A stretch of DNA of 64,000 nucleotides from Diploptera punctata (GCA_030220185.1 JASPKZ010003417.1:43501-107500), one strand, 5' to 3'; counted from the stretch's first letter, positions 32,187-43,322 are shown. A program made the numbers and translations. The notes: generated by a model from the sequence alone, not told the origin.

Positions 32187-33093
32187 AGAGGGAAGTTCGG
32201 GTATTGTGAACCCTTCTGTTTGAGTGGACCCTGTTGATATCTTCTTTAATTGGTGCTTTATTGGTAATTTAACTTCTTCCCTTCATGAACTTTAACAGGT
32301 TCAAGGTCAGTTTCTTTTATTGTTTGTGCGAAGAAGGGTTTATTTGTGATATTTATGAGAATGAACATTTTCAAAGTTTTTCAAACTAAGAATCAATTCT
32401 TAATTTCTACTATTGAATATTACAAATGTCGAAAGAACTCCTAAATATATTATATTGTGTAGATGCTGTTTTAATATACTGACAGGTTTGGTTCGTATTA
32501 TGTGACATGGCTGCTGTATAAAATATTTAACATAACAAAAGAATTCTATTAATATGGACCCTCCATTAGTCGGTTTTTGCGAATACGTATATTTTATCAA
32601 TGAGGATGCTATCTATAAAAACCATTCACTTGTTTAATTTTATTTAATATCCTTGTAATTTTACTAAACCCAAAGACCATCGCTTTCTGCAGTTCAATGA
32701 CCTGTGAATGTTATAATCAACAATATTTTTTCAAAACATTAAATAAATATCAACGCTTTTTTAATTATGATCAGTCATAAATATTTTCAGATTAATCTGT
32801 GTCTGTCTGTATAAATTATAAGAGTAAATATACTTAAAAATAGACTAAAAGCTAAGATGGACTCTGGGTTTTCCACTTTATCCGAATATGGAGGTTAAAG
32901 TAGACCTTTCTTTTAATGTAAAAAATTATAAATTATGAAGATGTTTCCACATTTGAATAAAATAACAATGCTATTTCATAGTTACAACACTAATGATAAT
33001 CACTGTAATTAAACAAAATTCAAATCCCTTAATTAAAAGAAGAAAAACAACAAATTCAAAACAGGGGTCCAAATTACCTTAAGTTCCTCTAAT
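32187..33093. mobile_element. TA-flanked non-autonomous DNA transposon (mariner-like)
   Basis: The left end TAGAGGGAAGTTCGGGTATT and the right end reversed (TAGAGGAACTTAAGGTAATT) form inverted termini of about 30 bp, each starting at a TA. The interior is AT-rich with no transposase reading. TA targets suggest the Tc1/mariner/pogo group. A partial copy lies at 7311-7638, and a terminus-like word at 63922. Confidence 0.65.
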
Positions 33094-33095
33094 CG

Positions 33096-33126
<31 letters not shown>

Positions 33127-33719
33127 TCACTACGGAGCTTCACTTCTCCCGAAAAATCATGCCTCGCCACTGATACGAGTACATGCATAATGGTGATTGT
33201 TAGAGTCTTAAAACTCTTGAAGATTGCATGAGAACAAGAGAAGTCAATCAGATTGAATAAGGATATATTTCAATGTCTTCCGTCATGTACTCGCCTAATT
33301 GCGATAAGGAACTCCCCTATTTATTTTACTCCCAATTGATCAGACCTCCCCTAACCAGCATAGCGTCTAGGATGACTATGTAAGTTCTTGAAAGGGTTTT
33401 TTTCCTTCTTGCCATGTACTGACTTAAATATCATTTTCAGGGTTGAATGGTTCCTGTCGAAGTAATGAATGTTGCATAGTAACCCTTGATATGGAGATCA
33501 TTGTAATTCAGATCTGTTATCCGTGCATAAACTGCGTAAGTCCATATTATTAACACCATATTTGATTTGCATTGTGTACCAGTATTTGTTGTTTAATTGC
33601 AATTATCAACTTTCTGTCAACTTTTGCATATTAATTTCCACTCAGTAAATCTATATCGCATTATTTACAGTACATTAATTTTTTCTCTATGTTTTTTTTT
33701 TATTTCTTAGTTTATATTT
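33094..33719. other. TA run and unassigned DNA
   Basis: (TA)n at about 33097-33118, then sequence with no recognised gene or repeat. Confidence 0.5.
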
Positions 33720-34090
33720 ATTAGTTTGTTAGTTCGAATTCTTTGCTTACCAAGCCTCTGTAATTCCAAGTCGCTATTTTAAGCTGGTTATATATTCCAA
33801 AACTCTTTTTATACTTTTTCTTGCTGTGGTCGTCATAAGGTTTATCAATCCGGCTTTTCTTCTGCTGAAGTTTATGAGTAAGTTATTTTTTACTAGTAGA
33901 GGTTACCAGCCTCTAGCCAAACCCCTCTTCCTGGAGGGCAGGGAACTGCAATTTCGGAGTGTTCGTCTATAGAAGTTGTCTTCACTACGGCTTTGGGGAC
34001 TTCTCTTCTCCCCACGTAACTCTGTGGACTACCCACTGGGCGAGTGGGACCTGGAGCTCACAAAAGGGCAGGGGCGCCTACTTCCTGGAG
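33720..34090 (-). pseudogene. LINE 5' region with start of the endonuclease domain
   Basis: On the minus strand the leader (GGAAGAGGGGTTTGGCTAGA, GGCTGGTAACCTC) is followed by a reading NQLKIATWNYRGLVSKEFEL. K-ATWNxRGL is the first conserved block of AP-type endonucleases in LINEs. The reading ends soon after at a stop. It lies head-to-head with a LINE-D 3' fragment, so two insertions abut. Confidence 0.6.
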
Positions 34091-34092
34091 TG

Positions 34093-34455
34093 GACTACCG
34101 GTACTGCTCTATGGTTCAGAAGCCTGGATACATAAAAAAACAAGATCTAAGTAGGATAACGGCGGCACAAATGAAGTTTTTGAGATCTGTTAAAGGGTGC
34201 ACTAAGGAAGACAGAATCAAGAACACAGAAATAAGACAGGAACTTGAAATATTTGCAACAACTGATAAAATAGATACATATAGACAAAAATGGAAGCAAC
34301 ACATAGACAGAATGAATGAAGATAGATATCCTAAACAAATAACAAAATACAAACCTAAAGGCACCCGAGATGTGGGCAGACCTAGAAAGAGATGGGCTGA
34401 AGTCGGAACGGGTCAACAGACCTAATCCATGAATGCAGATGATGATGATGATGAT
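34093..34455 (+). pseudogene. LINE-D C-terminal fragment
   Basis: Reads GYIKKQDLSRITAAQMKFLR, KGCTKEDRIKNTEIRQEL, MNEDRYPKQITKYKPKGTRD and VGRPRKRWAEVGTGQQT, then a stop and a GATGATGATG tail. Nearly identical to the end of the long copy at 62870-63175. The open frame begins upstream in unrelated leader DNA (33976). Confidence 0.85.
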
Positions 34456-35226
34456 GATGCTATTTATTATTTTCCATTTATAGGTACTTTTACCTCCCTC
34501 GCATCATTCAGGTCTTACAGGGACACATTCTGCCAGGAGAAGAATTATAACTCTGGTTTACATATTCATATTTTTTTACAGAAAGGTCTGTATGAACTTA
34601 AAATTACAGAAGAATATGGATTCAAGATATTTACAGAGACTATTTAACTCGTGCCCCAAATGGGAGTCAATGACCAATTACGTTACAATGATTTTTTATT
34701 TATAACCAATCACAGTCGTGTTTCACCTCGCTCTTTATCGATTTATCTTTATCAGCTCCTGCTTTTGTGATAAAGAAAGCTCCTCCTTTTTAATGTTCTG
34801 AACAGGTCAAATCATTATTTTTCTCCAACAAATACATTGAATATAGCAAATAATGAAAATATTCCTTGATTTTACTGAGTTGTTTACTAAAAATAAATGA
34901 ATAACCCGTAATGTTGATTATGATATATAGTTTGATGTGTTTCATTATTTCTCCACTTGGGTGCACTCTTACAATGTTGCGATCTTATTTGGCAATAAAT
35001 AATATGATCAAGGTGCAGTGAATGAACATAACCTCACATTTCTGATTCGTTTTCAAACATCGCCGTTTACATTAAATATAGGCTATAAATATTCTAAAAT
35101 AACTATAGTTAAACAATGATTTGTGAGTAAACAGCTTAATTTTATTCGTTAAATAGTCCTAATAAATGCCACTCTTGATTTCCATATTCACTAGATAAAT
35201 TGGAAATCACTCGTGGCATTACTTAT

Positions 35227-35838
35227 GAAAACAAAAAAATTATGATATTTCAAGGTGTAGATCCTGTCAGAAGTAAAATTGTACTTGACAATACAATTTT
35301 GGAGCAGTGAACAATTTTACATATCTAGGATGCAATATCTCATATGAAGAAGAAAAGGATGTAAATGCAAAAATATCTAGATTTTTAAGAATTTTAGGGT
35401 TAATAAATTCTATCTTCAAGCCACAGTTAGTCCAAAAACATTCAAGATTAAAATTGTATAAAACACTGGCTCTTCCAACTCTTTTGTATGGTAGCGAAGT
35501 ATAGACATTGAAACAGAAGGATATACACAGACTTAGATCTGCTGAAATGAGATACCTTCGGAGGACTGCAGGATACACACTACTAGATCACAAAAAAAAT
35601 GAAGACATCTTAGAAGAATTACACATGGAACCTTTAGAAAACAAAATTTCTGTTTATAAGTCAAGATGGATGGAACATGTTCATCGAATGGAAGATCACA
35701 GGATACCCAAACAAATGATAAGATATCAACCTGCAGGAAAGAAGACCAGGACGTCCACTCAAAAGACTTTTGGATGGTGTTTCTCTTGAGGCTGAAACAG
35801 CTCAACAAATGGCCTAAATTCGTGAATGTACTATGATG
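35227..35838 (+). pseudogene. LINE-E C-terminal region
   Basis: Reads NNFTYLGCNISYEEEKDVNA, LKLYKTLALPTLLYGSEV, then a TAG where Trp is expected (VWTLKQKD in the other copy), then HRLRSAEMRYLRRTAGYTLL and HRMEDHRIPKQMIRYQPAG. A frameshift in GRRRPGRP follows. It sits in the centre of the FB element. Confidence 0.85.
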
Positions 35839-35994
35839 ATTTTTTATCACCACAAGAACATTCAGAGCCTCTCCGATGAGTGATCAGCTCAATACCGGAG
35901 CCGCCTCCGAGACAACACGAGTTAGAGAAAGAACACTCCATTTACTCATGAATTCATACTAAAGGAAGATAATATAATATCCAAAGATTAAGAC

Positions 35995-36165
35995 ACTAGA
36001 TGGTGTTCAGGGACTATTTGGACGTTTACGTTTTCTGACATTTGTCTTATAAGTGGGGAAAAAACTAGAGTATCTTAGGAAAAATGTACTGGTTGGGGAT
36101 CGAATCCGGTCGCTCTGTGTCTGAACCAAGTACTTTACCACTAGACCGTATGACCCTTCTTTCAA
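35995..36165 (-). mobile_element. SINE2-like fragment, diverged
   Basis: On the minus strand the head reads GTCATACGGTCTAGTGGTAA with B box CCGGATTCGATCCCC, followed by a body with CTTATAAGACAAATGTCAG. It belongs to the SINE2 group by the body, with a different tRNA-like head. Confidence 0.6.
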
Positions 36166-36881
36166 TTATTATAATCATAAGTAATGCCACGAGTGATTTC
36201 CAAATTATCGATAAATTCACGACTCACAAAGTGAGGAGTGAATTTATCTAGAGAATTTGGAAATCAAGAGTGGCATTTGTTAGGACTATTTAACGAATAA
36301 AATTAAGCTGTTTACTCACAAATCATTATTTGAATATAGTTAACGGTGTTTTAAAATATTTATATAGTTAATGTAAACGGCGATGTTTGAAAACAAATTA
36401 GAAATGTGAGGTTATGTTCATTCACTGCTGCTTGATCATAATATTTATTTGCCAAATAAGATTGCAATATTGTAAGAATGCACACTAGTGGAGAAATAAT
36501 GAAACACATCAAACTATATATCATAATCAACATTACGGGTTATTCATTTATTTTTTTGAATAAACAACTCAGTAAAATCAATGAATCTATTCATTATTTG
36601 CTATATTCAATGTATTTGTTGGAGAAAAATAATGGTCTAACCTGTTCAGAATATTAAAAAAAGGAGGAGCTTTCTTTATCACAAAAGCAGGAGCTGATAA
36701 AGAGCGAGGTGAAACACGACTGTCATTGGTGTAAAACAGAATTCATTGAAACGTGATTGGTCATTGACTACCATTTGCGACATGAGTTAAATAGTCTTTA
36801 TAAATGTATTTTTAAACTGAAACGTGGAAGCTATAAGCCTAATAACAATAAAAATCCAGTGCCACTATAAAAATGGTAAGT

Positions 36882-37110
36882 TCATGGCCGCGCGGACATA
36901 TGCTCTCCACACAACCTTAAGTAATAAAATCCAGTCATTCTCTATACTGGAATTTACTTCCCACAAATCAAGGCTAATATTATTTTATACTTCAATTTTG
37001 TTTTGCTTTCTAAGCCCTGCAATATATTTCCACGTCTTTTTTCCATACCCTATTTGAGCAACATGGCCGACTACTCTACGAGACTTAACTCTACTTATTA
37101 CATCTGATTT
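36882..37110 (-). mobile_element. LINE-A 3' fragment, diverged
   Basis: TTCATGGCCGCGCGGACATA followed by CTCTCCACACAACC and TCTACGAGACTTAACTCTAC match the reversed LINE-A tail region with many changes. It points toward the next LINE-A copy, head to head. Confidence 0.75.
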
Positions 37111-37114
37111 CACA

Positions 37115-38066
37115 TAGGCAAACAGTTTTCTGACACTTTTGAAATCTAGAATGGGTTGAAGCAAGGAGATGCACTATCTCCTCTACTATTTAATTTTGTA
37201 CTAGAGCATTCCATCAAATCTTTAGAGGATGAAGAAGTCCTACAATTCAATGATATTAATAAGCTATTAGTTTATGCCGATAGCGAGGAGATACTAAAGG
37301 ACAACACACACACACACAATTGATTAACACTAAGAAATTAGGACTGGAAGTAAATATCAATAAAACTAAATATATGGTCAGACGTAGAAATGCATTATAT
37401 AATGGAAATGGACAACTAATGACAAATGAGGGAAATTTTGAGGAAGTGGCTGAATTAAAATACCTAGGAACAATAATCACAAATAGGATTGAGATGCACA
37501 AAGAAATTAAACATTAGGCTCAATTCTGGAAATGCGTGCTATTATGCTTTGCAGAGACTTTTGATGTCCCAACTCCTTTCAAAAAACATTAAACTGAAAA
37601 TATATAAAACTATTATTCTACCAGTTATATTATATGGCTGCGAAACGTGGACTCTTACTTTAAGGGAGGAAATGAGATTACGAGTTTTTGAGAATACAGT
37701 TCTTAGGAAAATTTTTGGACCAAAGAGAGATGAACAGACAGGTGAATGGAGAAGACTACATAACAATGAACTACATGGTCTTTATAGGAAGCCAGATATA
37801 ATAAGAACAGTTAAGTGTCATAGACAGCGATGGGCAGGGCATGTGGCACGAATTGGGAATGAAAGACGTGCTTGGAAGCTTCTTGTAGGAAAGCCAGAGG
37901 GAAAACGCCCAGTTGGTAGACCAAGACTGAGGTGGGAAAATAACATTAACTATGATTTGAGGGAAGTAGATTATACAGGGGATGATTGGAAAACATTAGC
38001 TCAGGATAGGGATGTATGGGGAATCAATGTCCTCGCGGCATTGAACCTAGGGTTTTGATAGTGTCA
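37115..38066 (+). pseudogene. LINE-A, best-preserved C-terminal copy
   Basis: Reads NGLKQGDALSPLLFNFVLEH, LLVYADSEEILKDNTHT, then two overlapping frames: 37320-37517 and a 189-residue frame 37489-38058 with ILPVILYGCETWTLTLREEM, GPKRDEQTGEWRRLHNNELH, RQRWAGHVARIGNERRAWKL and GKPEGKRPVGRPRLRWENNI. The catalytic box has lost seven residues in frame (other copies: YADDVVLLGDSEE). One frameshift lies at 37516. Ends GATAGTGTCAGTGAATTAGT. Confidence 0.92.
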
Positions 38067-38265
38067 GTGAATTAGTTAGTTAGATCCTTGGATTTAGCCA
38101 CTTCTTCAAATTATCGCTTATTTGTTATTAATTGTCCATTGTCATTATATAATACATTTATTGTGCGACCATATAGGCCTACTTGGTTTTATTGATATTA
38201 CTTCCAGCTCCAGTTTGTGAGTTGGCTTTTAGTATTAGCTATTGAGTTCAGCTGGTATACCCTAC

Positions 38266-38512
38266 CCTACAGGCTCCTGGGTGACGTTTTGTCCGGGGTT
38301 TTCCCCACCTGTAAGACAAATGTCAGGAAGCTTAGGGCCTAACGGTCCCCGAAAATCATCCGGCCATCATCTTCATGCTTCACCGGTGTGGAAAGCAACG
38401 GGAAGCTACCACACCTATAATTCCCTAGAAAAGCTGCAAAGCATACCATGAAAATGCTATGATTGTAGTGAAAGACCTGCCCTCGGACAGAATTACTATG
38501 GATGGATATAAT
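38266..38512 (+). mobile_element. SINE2, 5'-truncated
   Basis: Begins in the body at ACAGGCTCCTGGGTGACG (no tRNA-like head) and ends GACAGAATTACTATGGATGG. Confidence 0.88.
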
Positions 38513-38777
38513 TTTTTGTCCTTGTCTTTTGTGCATCTACTTGGCCCTACAATTAATAATAAGGTAGGTATTAATCTTCATCGAAAAATATATAAATAGA
38601 AAATAGGACTAATAAAAATATGTACTTTTTTTTTGTAAACATCTTATCTTGAGAACTGTGTTCGTTCTTTCGAATTCGCTAATAGGGCGATGCACAAAAA
38701 TGCACAGATAATTATACAAGATGTGAGCCTTGCCCTTCAGGTGAGAGATGTGACTCGAAAGAGCATCTTACTGGCCC

Positions 38778-39740
38778 TTCATCTTCTTCTTCTTCTTCTT
38801 CTTCCGAATGCAGTATTGGGTGATGATGCCCGTTCTGCGACTACAAAAACTGATCTTTCCATCGGTTGAAGGGTCTTCCGAGGTCTCTTTTGCCTTTAGG
38901 GTTGAGGTGGTAAATCATCTTTGGTAAACGGGAATTTGACATTCTCTGGACGTGTTGGAACCATTTAATCTGATAATTTTGTATATGTTCAACCATTTCC
39001 CTACTATTCCACTGCATCCTTATCTCATCACTTTTCATTCTATCCCTTAATGTTACTCCAGTTAGTGATCGGAGGAATCTCATTTGTGAACTATTAATGC
39101 GGGATTTATCTTTGGTCGAAGTGTCCAGCATTCACTTCCGTATAGTAGAGCAGGTTTGGCTATGGCATTATGAAATCTCAATTGGATTTCTTTCCTCATT
39201 TGTTTTCCAAAATTTCTCCTAATTATACCATTTAATCAGTTATATTTTTCTAAATTTGTTTCCACATCTTTTTCATTATGAAACCTAAATAATTAAAGTG
39301 TGTTACTTGCTCTATTGGTTTATTATTTATTATTATTTTTACTCTCGAAAGTCCCTTTACAGTGATTGCCATGGATTTGGTTTTATTTTCAGATATTTTC
39401 ATGTTGTATTTTTCCAGGGTATTCTGCAATTTAAACACTGATCTCTGCAAATCATCTTCATTCTCCGCTAGAAGTACTTGATCATCTGCGAAGATTATTG
39501 TTTGTATTTGATTTCCTCTATATATTTTTACTCCTGGGGGGTTTAGTTTTTTCCACTCCTCGACAATTTTATTTAGATATAGAATAAACAGTAATGGAGA
39601 TAGTCCACATCCCTGTCTTAAACCTTGGTTAATTTCAAATTTATCTGTTATTTTCCCATGATCTAACTTTTCTTTTATAAATGTGGTTTCATATAAACTT
39701 TTTATCGCATTTATTAGATTACTGACCCTTCATAAAGAAT
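38778..39740 (-). pseudogene. LINE (D/E-like family) reverse transcriptase, C-terminal half
   Basis: Minus-strand pieces: LSPLLFILYLNKIVEEWKKL, QTIIFADDQVLLAENEDDLQ (FADD box), YNMKISENKTKSMAITVKGL, PIEQVTHFNYLGFIMKK, then LDTSTKDKSRINSSQMRFLR, IKWFQHVQRMSNSRLPKMIY and NPKGKRDLGRPFNRWKDQFL. Frames are broken between the blocks. It ends in a GAA-type tail (TTCTTC run at 38781-38806). Confidence 0.85.
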
Positions 39741-40188
39741 TTAAAACACTAATTGCTTTAAAAATATTAGTACCGGAAGAACATTTATTTTCTTTCCTTA
39801 TTTTCAATCATTATTTTCTAGGACTATTCCCATATGTATTCCTAAATATTCCTGTAGATTGATTAAGAAAGAAGTGTTGTTTTCTCTGGTTTAAAAACAA
39901 GGTCGCCATGTTGTGTTCATTACTATAAACGTTGCTAGCAACTTGATTTTTTTAATTTAAAAAGGGGGGAAAGTTATTGGAAACTAGTGACCTAGTGGGT
40001 AGTAAATATATTTTCAACGTAATGAACTGGAATTGTGTGGTAGATGCCGATCAAACAGGTTCCACTTGCAAATACAAGCCATGTCATTCATTCTCTTGTC
40101 TTCCCACTAGATTCTTCTCTATAAAACTGTACAAGTATAATTAAAATATCCGGATCTATAACAAACTTTACAACTCTACCAACAACTC
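39741..40188. other. unassigned DNA
   Basis: No recognisable gene or repeat family. Confidence 0.45.
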
Positions 40189-40860
40189 GTCTACCGCTGT
40201 GGTCTCATGGTAGGGTGCTGCTTTGTCACGCAGCGGGTCCGGGTTCGATCCCCGGTTGAGACAGGGTCCTGGGTGAGGTTTTTTTCGGGGTTTTTCCTCA
40301 CCTGTAAGACAAATGTCAGGAAGCTTAGGGCCCAACGGTCCCCGAAAATCATCCGGCCATCATCATCATCATCATCATCCTTCACCGGTGTGGAAAGTAA
40401 AGGGCAGCTAAACTCCTGGCGCGACAGGCCTACAAGGCCCTTAGCCTATTAACCGGCTGCTGACCTCACATCCACATGTGTTAATCACATAGGTAGATGA
40501 TCATCCAGCCAGTATTGGGGTGACATGTGGTCAGCATGTCGAGTCCCCCAGCCGTTATAGCTAATTTTCTCAACCTGGAGCCGCTACTTGTTGTAGCTAC
40601 CCAAATGCCTCACGATGCTGGGTGGGCACCGGTCCCATACTGGCCGAAATACCATGAGAAAATTTCTTCCCCCATGGAGACTCGAACCAGCGCAAGTCCC
40701 GTAGCTCTGTGCCAAGGCTTCTTACCTTAACCACTCGGCTACGGCGCTGGACAAAAGGGAAGCTACCATACCTAATTCCCTAGTAAAGCTGCAAAGTATA
40801 GCATGAAAATGCTATTATTGCAGTGAAAGACCTGCCTTCGGGCAGAATTACTATGGATGG

Positions 40861-40862
<2 letters not shown>
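40189..40862 (+). mobile_element. SINE2 split by SINE1
   Basis: Head CCGCTGTGGTCTCATGGTAG, B box GGGTTCGATCCCCGG and body run to 40410; the rest resumes at 40754 (AAAGGGAAGCTACCATACC) and ends GCAGAATTACTATGGATGGA. Confidence 0.93.
40411..40753 (-). mobile_element. SINE1 nested in SINE2
   Basis: Flanked by AAAGGGCAGCTA (40399-40410) and AAAGGGAAGCTA (40754-40765), 12 bp with one mismatch. Full length in reverse, from AACTCCTGGCGCGACAGGCC to ACCACTCGGCTACGGCGCTG. SINE1 was therefore active after this SINE2 arrived. Confidence 0.95.

Positions 40863-40917
<55 letters not shown>
40863..40917. repeat. TTA microsatellite
   Basis: Pure TTA repeats directly after the SINE2 tail. Confidence 0.96.
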
Positions 40918-40924
40918 TATTTTA

Positions 40925-41165
40925 AACCCGCCAAAGCCTGTCCCACACCAGGTTAGAAAAGGGTGAGGGGGAGGAGTAACAACCTCGTTAAAAATGAGGG
41001 TTCAGTACGCCCGGCTGATAGTACCCTGTGAGGGCCCCTTATCTAGGGTACAGATACTGCTGCCTTGCAGTTCGTCATTGGCTTGACAAAGGCTACAGGA
41101 AGAAAACCTTGACCAAAAATTACCTGGTCCTCCAGGTTGGGGGTTGGGGGTTGATGCATCCCTGT
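40925..41165 (+). mobile_element. probable LINE 5' leader fragment
   Basis: GGTTAGAAAAGGGTGAGGGG, AACAACCTCGTTAAAAATGA, CAAAGGCTACAGGAAG and TACCTGGTCCTCCAGGTTGG resemble the leader regions that precede endonuclease/RT frames in insect LINEs. No protein domain is present, so this is from memory of the pattern. Confidence 0.35.
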
Positions 41166-41214
41166 TCGTCACAAAAGACATAACAATGCTAAAAAGCCTA
41201 AATAAATTATTTAT

Positions 41215-41572
41215 TTTAAAATTAAATTAACCCTATAATGCCCCTTGTTACATATGTGTAACATCGGGAATTTATCAGATTATTTCCACAATAAATTAAT
41301 ATTTACCGCGAAAGCTTGATTTATAGTTATGTAACAACGTTAGGAATGCATTTGATTTCGCTACAACTAGGCCTACACGTTGTGTAACTTTTAAGCCGTA
41401 ACTAGAGAAACTTTAAGTTAAGGGTTAAGTTAATTTAAGGTTATCAAACCTTTTGCTTGGAATTAAATTTTATGCATGTCTACTGTATGAATATTTAAAA
41501 GTCAGTGGTTCACCCAACTCAGATCGTTGTGGAAGGAGTTCGCGAGTTGAAAAAGGTTGGGAATCGCACGAT
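41215..41572 (-). mobile_element. hAT-2-like element, 5' part
   Basis: The right end AACTCGCGAACTCC...AAAAGGTTGGGAATCGC (reversed) matches the end at 52303. Interior blocks (GTAACATCGGGAATTTATC, CCGCGAAAGCTTGATTTA) match 52303-53299 and 9040-9120. Truncated at the left. Confidence 0.6.
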
Positions 41573-41605
41573 ATTACTAACCCTGTGTGACGACTAACTT
41601 TACCC

Positions 41606-42450
41606 ATCATCATCATAGCACATTCACGAATTTAGGCCATTTGTTGACCTGTTTTGGCCTCAAGAGAAACACCATCCAAAAGTCTTTTGAGTGGACGTCC
41701 TGGTCTTCTTCTTCCTGCAGGTTCATATCTTAACATTTGTTTGGGTATTCTGTGATCTTCCATTCGATGAACATGTTCCATCCATCTTGACTTATAATCA
41801 TAAATTTTGTTTTCTAAAGATTCCATGTGTAATTCTTCTAAGATGTCTTCATTTTTTTTGTGATCTAGTAGTGTGTATTCTGCAGTCCTCCGAAGATATC
41901 TCATTTCAGCAGATCTAAGTCTGTGTATATCCTTCTGTTTCAACGTCCATACTTCGCTACTATACAAAAGAGTTGGAAGAGCCAGTGTTTTATACACTTT
42001 TAATCTTGAATGCTTTTGGGCTAACTGTGGCTTGAAGATAGAATTTATTAACCCTAAAATTCTTAAAAATCTAGATATTTTTGCATTTACATCCTTTTCT
42101 TCTTCATATGAGATATTGGATCCTAGATATGTAAAATTATTCACCTGCTCCAAAATTTTATTGTCCAGTACAATTTTACTTCTGACAGGATCTACACATT
42201 AAAATGCCATAATTTTTGTTTTTTCTGTAGATATCTTCAAACCATATTCTTCTGTAATTTTGTTAAGTTCATAAATACCTTTCTGTAGATTATCTTCGGA
42301 ATTTGCTATTATTATTTGGTCATCTGCAAACAGTATGGTGTTTAATTTAATTGCTGTGGGTCGTCATATTTCAATTCCCTCTAGATTTTTTCGTGTTGAG
42401 ACTTGAAAGTAGTTTTGAAGTTCCTTAGGACAGGTTACTGGCCCGATGCT
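41606..42450 (-). pseudogene. LINE-E reverse transcriptase, C-terminal half
   Basis: A 173-residue minus frame (41632-42153) reads MEQVNNFTYLGSNISYEEEK, KVYKTLALPTLLYSSEVWTL, EMRYLRRTAEYTLLDHKKN and RMEDHRIPKQMLRYEPAGRR. Upstream, in another frame, lies NTILFADDQIIIANSEDNLQ (FADD box) and YGLKISTEKTKIMAF. It ends in an ATC run. It is the most complete LINE-E here. A TAA after KIMAF separates the two parts. Confidence 0.88.
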
Positions 42451-42986
42451 AAGTAGTCCAGTGGTAGGGCTGCTACCTTTTAGTCTCTGGACAGACATTA
42501 GGACATCTGGAAATAATTTCCGTTAGAGGATAGTTACAGTGACTTACGTAGTTTATGCATGAGATGTAAAAGATGTTTAGAACCCTTCCAATACAACTTA
42601 TTCAGATTGTTGATTTGTGCTTAGTAATGCTTGCACAATACCAGTATCGATAAAATATCGATCATGTACACAGGTGTAGTGGCATCTAACATTACAGTCA
42701 CTAATGGCGGTCGTTTTCATTCTCTCACGTACCATATGCACAAGCGTCACTCAAGCTCACTTTTCCTTGAAAGTTAATAGTGACGCACCTTTGTCTACTG
42801 TACATCAAGATTCTACTTACTCATGATGCCATGTATTGTAGTTATTTGCGTTACAAGGATTCAAAGTAAGATTTACCAATAAGCTGACAGATTTTCGAAT
42901 CTAATTCGTAAATACTAATAAAATTCATTGTTAAAACCGTTGAGGTGGAGAGTCATAAAATAAAATAAGTTAAAATATACCTTCTT
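42451..42986. other. unassigned DNA
   Basis: A faint tRNA-like word (CCAGTGGTAGGGCTGC at 42470) is the only landmark. Otherwise no gene or repeat recognised. Confidence 0.45.
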
Positions 42987-43032
42987 AGGTAAAATCCGTC
43001 GTCCTCAACTTATAAAATATGTAATCTTTATG

Positions 43033-43072
43033 CCTGTAGGCCTTTCAGAACATCCGTTCCATCTTCAGCAGG
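43033..43072 (-). ncRNA. hammerhead-like motif, left palindrome arm
   Basis: Minus strand: stem I strand CCUG, CUGAAGA core, unpaired U, hairpin GGAAC/GUUCU, GAAA, self-complementary AGGCCU, A, stem I strand CAGG. Stem II differs from the 45987 copy by paired changes (GGGAC/GUCCC there). Confidence 0.5.
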
Positions 43073-43191
43073 GCACTCTTCGCTACAACAATAGTATGAT
43101 GGTTGATGCTGCTGGTCATGACGAGTCACGACAACGCCACATTAGGATCAGCAGCATCAATCATCATACTGCATGTTGTAGCGAAGAGTGA

Positions 43192-43231
43192 CCTGCTGAA
43201 GATGGAACGGATGTTCTGAAAGGCCTACAGG
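43192..43231 (+). ncRNA. hammerhead-like motif, right palindrome arm
   Basis: Mirror image of 43033-43072 on the plus strand, with the same core, hairpin and stems (CCUG...CAGG). Two motifs in opposite orientation therefore lie 119 bp apart. Confidence 0.5.
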
Positions 43232-43322
43232 CATAAAGATTACATATTTTATAAGTTGAGGACGACGGATTTTACCTTATTTTATTTTATAATTCGTAAA
43301 ACTCTTTCAATAATTTTTACTT

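Larger units (their letters stand above)
34638..36796. mobile_element. foldback element FB, 2.2 kb, arms of about 600 bp
   Basis: The left arm 34638-35225 (GACTATTTAACTCGTGCCCC inward) and right arm 36179-36796 are inverted copies. Shared blocks include CAAATGGGAGTCAATGACCA, GCTCCTCCTTTTTAATGTTC, AACATCGCCGTTTACATTAA and TTATTCGTTAAATAGTCCTA. The inner ends are ...GGCATTACTTAT and AAGTAATGCC.... The centre holds a LINE-E copy and a SINE2-like copy. A 27-nt inner hairpin-like segment (CACGACTCACAAAGTGAGGA) is present only in the right arm. Confidence 0.85.
42987..43277. mobile_element. 291-bp near-perfect palindrome of PLE-type termini
   Basis: The left arm 42987-43117 and right arm 43146-43277 are inverted copies with only a few differences, around a 28-nt centre. 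Each arm holds TCCGTCGTCCTCAACTT, TAGGCCTTTCAGAACATCCG and TCTTCAGCAGG, matching the PLE 3' terminal layout seen at 45945-46035. Transcribed from either strand it would form a hairpin of about 130 bp. Confidence 0.93.
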
